Positions 16,384-20,705 of a stretch of DNA of 20,705 nt are shown here, in pieces; position 1 is the stretch's first letter, and the number at the start of each line of letters is the position of its first letter. The stretch is from NCBI GenBank assembly GCA_027621895.1, contig JAQCAK010000005.1, positions 1-20,705 of the forward strand. Direction: 5' to 3'. Position numbers and translations under genes: made by a program. This DNA is from Pseudomonadota bacterium (lineage in GTDB: Bacteria > Pseudomonadota > Gammaproteobacteria > Pseudomonadales > Azotimanducaceae). The notes beneath the pieces are model-generated. The model did not search any database, was not told the origin of the DNA, and saw only the letters and a list, made by a program, of their open reading frames with translations.

Positions 16384-16516
16384 AACTTCAGGGGCAGGCT
16401 AACGGCTTCAGGATCATGATTGCGCACCCAGTGATTTGAAGGTGGTAACAGTCTTTTCCGCAGAAGATCTCTCGCCCGCAAATTGCTATGCTGAAAAACA
16501 AAACAGGAAGAAACCT

Positions 16517-17605
16517 ATGACCATTCCTGAAAACACCGATGCGCTGACCGCGGACTATTTCTCCGATTTGCTTTCAGCGCCGGGCAAACCCGTACGAGTC
16601 AGTCAGGTTAAACAGGAACCGGTCGGCGTCGGTGCTGGCATGATGAGCATCATCAAGCGCGTTCACCTGAACTATGCGCAAGGCGATGGCCCCGCATCGC
16701 TGATCATCAAGCTGCCGACCGAGATCATGCAAAACCGTGAGATCGCCGTGCAGTTCGATAACTTCCGGCGTGAAGTCGAGTTCTATCGCCAGGCTGCCAG
16801 CGCAACACCCATGCGCACGCCAAAAACCTACCTGGCTGAAACCGATGGTCCTGACAATTTCGTGCTGGTGCTTGAGGACCTGGGTGACTGGGATCTTGGC
16901 GATCAGGTCGCAGGCACAACGCTGCCTCGTGCCGAGGCGATCATGACAGCCCTGGCCGATCTCCACGGATCATTCTGGAACCGGGTTGATTCAGGAGACT
17001 GGGAATGGCTGCCCAACAACTTCCCTTCCGTGATGTCTGACGGCTTGTCTGCCGGGACCGAAGCTTCCTGGGAAAGTTTTGTAGCGCTATTTGGTGATGA
17101 ACTGACGCCCGAACTCAGGCCAGCGAAAGCTGCATACATGCAAGGCCTGCCCGGCGTTCAAGCCTGGATGAACAACAGCCCCCGAACCATTATCCACGGC
17201 GATTATCGGATGGATAATCTCTTCTTCCGGGAATCAGACGGCAAGATCGAAGTTGCCTGCTGCGACTTCCAGGCGCCGGTTCGCGGCAGGGGCATCCAGG
17301 ACCTTGCCTATTTTATGAGCGGCAGCATCAGTACAGATATGCGACGCGCGCATGAGCAGGATCTGATCAAACTGTGGCTCGCCAACCTGGAATCCAGACA
17401 CGGCGTTTCAGACTACGATTTTGAGCAAGCCTTTTACGACTATCGAGTCGGCATCCTGATGATGTGGACCTATGTCGTAATTGTTGGCGGCGGCATGGCC
17501 GCCGAGAATGAACGCGGGGATAACTGGGTCAGCGCCATGGTATCCCGATCAATCGCAGCCATGACTGACCATGACTGCCTGTCACTGCTGAATGAGGTGG
17601 GTTAG
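16517..17605 (+). CDS. Aminoglycoside-phosphotransferase / ecdysteroid-kinase-like enzyme
   Basis: This 362-aa soluble kinase-fold protein has K65 in SLIIKLP (ATP-anchoring lysine), E87 in REVEFY, the catalytic loop HGDYRMDN (227-234, Asp229 and Asn234), and the metal-binding D250 in CCDFQAPVRGRGIQDLAYF. R-G-R-G-I-Q-D-L-A-Y-F is characteristic of the EcKL/DUF1679-like branch of the APH superfamily. That branch phosphorylates hydroxyls of small molecules such as steroids, choline-like alcohols or CoA-linked substrates. The substrate here is unknown, and antibiotic resistance should not be assumed. The start is ATG 16517, with AGGAAG 6-7 nt upstream; a longer frame beginning at 16436 has no ribosome site. 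It lies between two REP-like copies. Confidence 0.85.
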   Translation: MTIPENTDALTADYFSDLLSAPGKPVRVSQVKQEPVGVGAGMMSIIKRVHLNYAQGDGPASLIIKLPTEIMQNREIAVQFDNFRREVEFYRQAASATPMRTPKTYLAETDGPDNFVLVLEDLGDWDLGDQVAGTTLPRAEAIMTALADLHGSFWNRVDSGDWEWLPNNFPSVMSDGLSAGTEASWESFVALFGDELTPELRPAKAAYMQGLPGVQAWMNNSPRTIIHGDYRMDNLFFRESDGKIEVACCDFQAPVRGRGIQDLAYFMSGSISTDMRRAHEQDLIKLWLANLESRHGVSDYDFEQAFYDYRVGILMMWTYVVIVGGGMAAENERGDNWVSAMVSRSIAAMTDHDCLSLLNEVG

Positions 17606-17610
17606 TTTAC

Positions 17611-17635
17611 GGGGTCAGACCCAGGAGCCAGAGCC
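17611..17635 (+). repeat. REP-like repeat, copy 2
   Basis: GGGGTCAGACCCAGGAGCC, followed by AGAGCC, lies five nt after the kinase stop. It has the same orientation and core as copy 1 at 16345 but lacks the tandem duplication. Both copies sit directly downstream of a stop codon and bracket the kinase gene. Confidence 0.6.
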
Positions 17636-17670
17636 GAATAGCACACGCGCGTTGTTGTCACGGGCCGGCG

Positions 17671-17820
17671 TCAGCTGCTCGCATCAGATATCTGGTTAAG
17701 AAACCAGGTGGTCATTGGCCCCTTGCCTTTAACTTCAATCACACCCCGCGGCTCGCACTCGAATGCCCTTTTTAGCAGGTGGTAACTCTGCCAGCAGGAA
17801 ACCAGTGTGCCCGAACTTAA
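17671..17820 (-). pseudogene. Decayed C-terminus of a class III adenylate/guanylate cyclase
   Basis: Read on the minus strand, this stretch ends with FECEPRGVIEVKGKGPMTTW and then FLNQISDASS, closing with TGA (complement of 17671-17673). E-P-R-G-x-I-x-V-K-G-K-G-x-M-x-T-x-F-L is the conserved last strand pair of bacterial class III nucleotide cyclases. Before it, SYHLLKRAF fits the helix that precedes this motif. Upstream of about 17820 the homology fades, and an in-frame TGA (complement of 17836-17838) closes the frame. The catalytic domain, start codon and ribosome site are therefore missing. Only about 50 codons survive. Normally this tail follows a complete catalytic domain of about 200 residues. 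Confidence 0.65.
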
Positions 17821-18009
17821 GCGGGTAAAAGAGCGTCAACACCATAGGGAAAGCACTATCGCCATAAGGTGCGTACACATCGTCGCGACATCCGCCGATA
17901 ACCCCCAACGGGAGACAACACGCCTATGCGGTGGATCCAAAAGGAACGCTATTCAACCGGCAGTTCTCCTCGATACGTGGCAAGAGCTCCTGTGAACGAT
18001 CAAGATGGG
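17821..18009. other. Unexplained non-coding block between two gene remnants
   Basis: Neither strand has a credible coding frame here. It contains TCGCGA (17884-17889) within a C- and G-rich run that reads CGACATCCGCCGATAACCCC. It lies exactly where the cyclase homology stops and before the truncated ORF at 18010. It may be the end of a lost mobile element, but I see no terminal inverted repeat or target duplication. A plus-strand frame through 17926-18213 has no ribosome site and no family resemblance. Confidence 0.3.
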
Positions 18010-18153
18010 CTACATCGCTCGCCTGACCGTAAGCGGCACTTCCTCGTCACCATGGCGTACACGGAAGCAGTCGATGCCGGTCTCCTGCCGGAGCGTTTCC
18101 CGCCTGCTCCAGGCCGTGCTGATCAATTCCTGCCAGTTCTCTTCAGCAGTCAC
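18010..18153 (-). CDS. Short ORF, possible truncated SAM-dependent (RlmI-like) methyltransferase N-terminus
   Basis: This is a 47-codon frame with a GTG start (complement of 18151-18153) and an excellent Shine-Dalgarno, GGAGGAAG (complement of 18157-18164), ending 3 nt before the start codon. The protein begins VTAEENWQELIST, then AWSRRETLRQETG, then FRVRHGDEEVP, and ends at TAG. W-Q-E-L-I...R-R..L...T...(F/Y)R-V-x-H-G-(D/E) recalls the region of RlmI/RlmK-type rRNA methyltransferases before their G-L-x-V-D-R motif. Here that motif is degraded to LTVRRAM and the frame stops. It could be a truncated gene whose start signals survive, or a genuine small protein. Family assignment is weak. Confidence 0.35.
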   Translation of the reverse strand: MTAEENWQELISTAWSRRETLRQETGIDCFRVRHGDEEVPLTVRRAM

Positions 18154-18156
18154 CTG

Positions 18157-18164
18157 CTTCCTCC
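18157..18164 (-). promoter_or_regulatory. Strong Shine-Dalgarno before the 47-codon ORF
   Basis: GGAGGAAG on the minus strand is followed by CAG and the GTG start; measured from the GGAGG core the spacing is 6 nt. It is one of the best ribosome sites in the window. This is why the short ORF is listed and not dismissed as chance. Confidence 0.4.
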
Positions 18165-18248
18165 GCTAGTTGATGCATTCGCTGCTCGAGTTGAATTTAG
18201 AGCATCGACTTAAAGCCCGGGCCCTGGGTTTCTGAAGGTCGTGCCTGG

Positions 18249-18692
18249 TCAACATGATTGATTGGTGGCGCTGGCAGATTCCTTCAGGCGCTGCATTTCT
18301 TCCCAGCCGGTATAGGTCGTCAGTCCGTCTTCGTCATAGAAAATGATGGGGCCATCACAGATGAAAAGGTATTCCGTGTCCTCCAGCGCCACAGTCGCAT
18401 CGTGGAGCATGCCATTGGGTTCATAGTCATAGTCACCTGCGCTCAGAATGCCGTCTCGAACCTGCAGCTTTCCTTTTAGAATAAAAGTATGGGCGTCGGA
18501 TAGATGTTTATGTCTTGCGGCGACGTAACCCTTTTTCCATTTAAAAAGTACTGCCCAACGCCCGGTCTCAGGCCCCGTCCACAGTACCTTTATCCAGGCC
18601 ATGTCCGGCTGTGTCTCGATCCAGGGCTCATCAGCCCTAACAATAATGTCGGCAAGTTGATCGTTAATCGGCGTGATGTCTTGTAATGGCAT
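18249..18692 (-). CDS. ChrR-like cupin-domain protein
   Basis: This 147-aa single-cupin protein has metal-ligand candidates H61 and H63 in AARHKHLSDAHTFILKGKL, plus H68. The second cupin motif is GDYDYEPNGMLHDA with H97. The R-H-x-H...E/T-F-(I/V)-L-x-G-x-L pattern fits the ChrR/2,4'-dihydroxyacetophenone dioxygenase-like cupin group. Such proteins bind Zn or Fe and act either as small dioxygenases or as sensor halves of anti-sigma factors. No anti-sigma Zn-binding domain is attached here, so an enzyme or isomerase role is likelier. The start is the ATG at complement 18690-18692, with AGGAGA 7 nt upstream. The frame extends further upstream to 18947, but that part lacks a ribosome site. It is flanked by a gene remnant and the prepilin genes. 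Confidence 0.78.
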   Translation of the reverse strand: MPLQDITPINDQLADIIVRADEPWIETQPDMAWIKVLWTGPETGRWAVLFKWKKGYVAARHKHLSDAHTFILKGKLQVRDGILSAGDYDYEPNGMLHDATVALEDTEYLFICDGPIIFYDEDGLTTYTGWEEMQRLKESASATNQSC

Positions 18693-19075
18693 GCTGTCTC
18701 TCCTGCTTTCGATCTGGGAAGTTATTCCGGTACAGCGATAGTATGATCGATAAGCGTGAAGCAGGAACGTGGATATTGAAACCCATCGTATTCGGTGGTG
18801 ATGTTGCCCGATGTGGGCATCACTCCTTGCTCTGTCGCTGCTGATGGGGAACCGGCGCTTTGATGCGACCGGTTTCAATCGACTGGAAGCTGAGTTCGCA
18901 TCGGGATTACATCCTTCCGCAGAAATCCAGTACTGCCCCATTGCCATACACTGGTTGGTCAGGGGCTGGAGGAATTAAGTTCCCTGATCTACAGATGATG
19001 TTTTAGACTGTTCAGAAGTTGATCTCCGCGATCATTCGCGGTCCAAAACATTCAGTAGTTCCGATGGAGTGATCA
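18693..19075. other. Intergenic region between the cupin and prepilin genes
   Basis: These 383 bp hold divergent upstream regions for the cupin (minus) and first prepilin (plus). One plus-strand frame, ATG 18811 to TAA 18976-18978, encodes 55 aa. It has a hydrophobic start (MWASLLALSLLMG) and a tail with a single Cys, but no ribosome site and no recognisable family, so it is not called as a gene. A hairpin at 19026-19041 is listed separately. No terminator, RNA gene or transposon end was recognised. Confidence 0.4.
19026..19041. promoter_or_regulatory. Perfect inverted repeat in the prepilin leader
   Basis: CCGCGA-TCAT-TCGCGG forms a 6-bp GC-rich stem with a 4-nt loop, 35 bp before the prepilin GTG. 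No T-run follows, so it is unlikely to be a terminator. It could be an operator or a 5' leader hairpin that controls access to the GGAG at 19066-19069. Confidence 0.35.
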
Positions 19076-19981
19076 GTGATATATCGCCACGCAGGTTTTA
19101 CACTTTTAGAGCTGATGATTGCGCTCGGCATCGTCGCGATAGTTTCAACGATTGGGGTAGTCTACTACGTGAACTATACAACGAGTGCAGGCACGGCAGA
19201 TGTGCTGATGAAAATATCAGTTATCAGAGAGCAGATCGAAGCGCGTCATAAAATGAACCAGAACGTTCTGGCTGTCTGCGATGATTCAATGTTTAGCGCA
19301 GGTGACCTGGACGACCCGTATATGGATATAGCGATAGCGCCGATTCCGCTGGATGAGAATGATCTGTCGAAAGGTTATGGTGCAGGGATTGTCGTCTTAG
19401 CTCAATCAGACAGGGAGGGTCCGGAAGGTGTCAGGGTGGCACAGGCTCTGCACGATTCGCTGGCCGCACGGAATGCGAGATTGTCAGGGCAATCACTGAC
19501 AAGCTCTGTGGTCAGTTTTTCAGTGCTTCTCAGTAACCCGGATGAGGTGGTCTGTGAACCGGTTTCCCCTTCACAGCTAGCGACCACAGTGTCTGGCCCT
19601 TCATCTGGGGGGGCAGGTGCAGCAACTACGGCAGCGGTGCAGCAACCTGCTTCGTCAACCACCGGTGTCCAGGCGATAACGCCGCCCGCGACGTTTTCTG
19701 CTGTGGATGCCGCCGCTGCCAGTGACATCGTCAATGCTGGAATGTACGACCCGGTTTTTGCTTCAGCGGTTGCGAACGCGCTTGCCGCTGCGCGGTTGTC
19801 CGGCGACCCAGTCTCACTGCCAGGATCGCCGGAGGCGGCGGCAACACTCGCAAAGTGCAACATCTCAGTGCCGACTCCCTGTAAAGATAATTACACTGGT
19901 GATTGCGCTGTGGATTTCCCGGGTATGTGCACGGACCCGGTGCGAGCCTGCGCCGCTGCTCGTATATGCCCGCAAAGTTGA
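19076..19981 (+). CDS. Type IV prepilin-like protein with linker and six-Cys tail
   Basis: This 301-aa protein has a class III signal: short leader MIYRHAG, cleavage after G7, then FTLLELMIALGIVAIVSTIG with Glu at mature position 5. PilD-type peptidase should cleave and methylate it. The hydrophobic helix is followed by the alpha1 extension (SVIREQIEARHKMNQN) and a globular part up to about residue 160 with C68 and C160. An Ala/Ser/Thr/Gly-rich linker (about 165-250) then leads to a compact tail with six cysteines (C261, C269, C277, C285, C292, C298). That architecture is unlike ordinary major pilins and suggests a minor pilin or pseudopilin carrying a disulfide-bonded tip domain. The GTG start (19076) has GGAG 6 nt upstream. 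A paralogue follows at 20263. Base composition is visibly lower in G+C than in the metabolic genes. Confidence 0.75.
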   Translation: MIYRHAGFTLLELMIALGIVAIVSTIGVVYYVNYTTSAGTADVLMKISVIREQIEARHKMNQNVLAVCDDSMFSAGDLDDPYMDIAIAPIPLDENDLSKGYGAGIVVLAQSDREGPEGVRVAQALHDSLAARNARLSGQSLTSSVVSFSVLLSNPDEVVCEPVSPSQLATTVSGPSSGGAGAATTAAVQQPASSTTGVQAITPPATFSAVDAAAASDIVNAGMYDPVFASAVANALAAARLSGDPVSLPGSPEAAATLAKCNISVPTPCKDNYTGDCAVDFPGMCTDPVRACAAARICPQS

Positions 19982-20262
19982 GGTTATTGTGAGGGGGTTT
20001 CACCTGATATGAAGGCTTTCCTCGATCAGGCATACGACAACCTGATGCAGCAGACGAATTAGCGTCGCGTTTACACTTATATGACGAGTAGCAGATCTGC
20101 TGCCTTGCTCTCAGTACTGGCAAATCGCATGAGGATTTAGTTCATGCCGCAGACGGTCGGAACAGCGTTTTACTTCCGCTATAAACGCGCTATTTTTAGC
20201 TATTGCGAGTTGAGGAGAGATCTGGCTCGAACAGTTTCCATTCTGGTTTAGGAGAGAATTTG
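19982..20262. other. Spacer between tandem prepilin genes
   Basis: These 281 bp have no convincing gene. A 17-codon frame (ATG 20009 to TAG 20060-20062) follows a GAGGGGG run but is too short to judge. GCTA-TTTT-TAGC near 20190-20200 is a weak A/T-rich hairpin. GAGGAGAG occurs near 20212, well before the next start. The length suggests that the second prepilin may have its own promoter, but I could not define one. Confidence 0.35.
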
Positions 20263-20705
20263 ATGAAACGCGGTCAGTCAGGATTTACGATTCTGGAAAT
20301 GATGATTTCGCTGGGGATTGTCGCAATCCTTTCTACCGTCGTCGCGGTTTCCTATGTGAACTATACAGAGAATGCAGAGACAGCCGATGTGCTGACAAGA
20401 ATGTCGGTTATCAGGGAGCAGATTGAAGCGCGTCACATAATGAACCAGAACGCTCTGGCTACCTGTGATGATTCAATGTTCAGCGGCATTGACCTGGACG
20501 ATCCTTATCTGGACCTGTCGATAACGTCGATACCGCTGGACGAAAGCGACTTGTCTAAAGGCTATGGTGCCGGGGTCATCGTTTCTGCTCAGGCTGATGC
20601 CCAGGGTGCACAAGGCGTCAAAATGGCAAAAGTCCTGCATGATTCTCTGATCGGCCAGAACGCCAATATATCAGGCGCAATACTGACTGACTCGGTTGTC
20701 AGCTA
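20263..20705 (+). CDS. Second type IV prepilin-like protein, paralogue of the 19076 gene (3' end outside window)
   Basis: The ATG at 20263 has GGAGAG 6 nt upstream. The leader MKRGQSG is followed by FTILEMMISLGIVAIL, with Glu at mature +5, and then the helix SVIREQIEARHIMNQN. At least 147 codons are open at the right edge with no stop. Hand alignment of 140 residues after the cleavage site gives 95 identities with the upstream gene, including the blocks CDDSMFS, DLDDPY and DLSKGYGAG. It is therefore a recent tandem duplicate. Whether it also has the linker and Cys-rich tail cannot be seen. Leader and transmembrane segment have diverged more than the globular core. Confidence 0.78.
   Translation, partial: MKRGQSGFTILEMMISLGIVAILSTVVAVSYVNYTENAETADVLTRMSVIREQIEARHIMNQNALATCDDSMFSGIDLDDPYLDLSITSIPLDESDLSKGYGAGVIVSAQADAQGAQGVKMAKVLHDSLIGQNANISGAILTDSVVS

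Noticed and set aside
16436..16516. Longer N-terminus for the kinase
   Set aside because: The upstream ATG lacks a ribosome site, while AGGAAG precedes the ATG at 16517 at normal spacing, and kinase-like sequence begins only after that point.
17926..18213. Plus-strand 95-codon frame
   Set aside because: It has no ribosome site and no recognisable motifs, and it overlaps the better supported minus-strand ORF with GGAGGAAG.
18693..18947. N-terminal extension of the cupin reading frame
   Set aside because: AGGAGA 7 nt before the ATG at 18692 defines the start. The extension has no cupin-like sequence and no ribosome site of its own.
18811..18978. 55-codon plus-strand ORF with hydrophobic start
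   Set aside because: There is no Shine-Dalgarno and no family resemblance. The length is expected by chance, so it is kept only as a note in the intergenic entry.
1..20705. CRISPR array, tRNA/rRNA genes, phage or toxin-antitoxin systems
   Set aside because: No regularly spaced direct repeats, cloverleaf-like sequences, rRNA signatures, phage structural genes or toxin-antitoxin pairs were found by reading both strands.

Overview
The window looks like chromosomal DNA of a Gammaproteobacterium, probably a marine or other aquatic heterotroph. This is inferred from the moderately GC-rich coding sequence and the gene families present: polyphosphate kinase 1, a long PutA lacking a DNA-binding domain, a PhyH-type dioxygenase, a GMC dehydrogenase with a small partner, and type IV prepilins. 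No rRNA, tRNA, CRISPR array or intact transposase was seen.

Layout. (1) 1-1016, plus strand: the tail of an unidentified, probably membrane, protein and a 280-aa membrane-anchored SdiA-regulated/phytase-esterase-like beta-propeller protein. (2) 12748 down to 1017, minus strand: seven genes with short gaps. In transcription order they are an Ldh_2-family NAD(P)-dependent oxidoreductase, an exported protein of unknown function, a PhyH-family Fe(II)/2-oxoglutarate dioxygenase, bifunctional proline catabolic enzyme PutA, a GPH-family sugar:cation symporter, an exported Shewanella-like (PPP) phosphatase, and polyphosphate kinase 1. (3) 12884-17605, plus strand: a DUF1801 protein, an unrecognised protein with a possible HxD...H metal site, a gluconate 2-dehydrogenase subunit 3-like small protein, a GMC oxidoreductase, and an aminoglycoside-phosphotransferase/ecdysteroid-kinase-like enzyme. 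(4) 17606-19075: a disturbed accessory stretch with a decayed adenylate cyclase C-terminus, a 47-codon ORF resembling a truncated methyltransferase, and an intact ChrR-like cupin gene, all on the minus strand. (5) 19076 to the end, plus strand: two tandem paralogous type IV prepilin genes. The second is cut by the window edge.

How the genes may work together. The Ldh_2-family enzyme, the PhyH dioxygenase and PutA could form a proline-centred catabolic unit, because Ldh_2 members include delta1-pyrroline-2-carboxylate reductases that make L-proline. The phosphatase and ppk1 lie 26 bp apart and probably share a transcript. The HxD protein, small subunit and GMC genes are translationally coupled and very likely make one dehydrogenase system. 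The prepilin pair is the most unusual element. Its first member joins a classical prepilin N-terminus to an Ala/Ser/Thr-rich linker and a six-cysteine tail, and the pair looks like the start of a duplicated minor-pilin array.

Two REP-like repeat copies containing GGGTCAGACCC lie just after the stops of the GMC and kinase genes. They mark the transition to the accessory part of the window.
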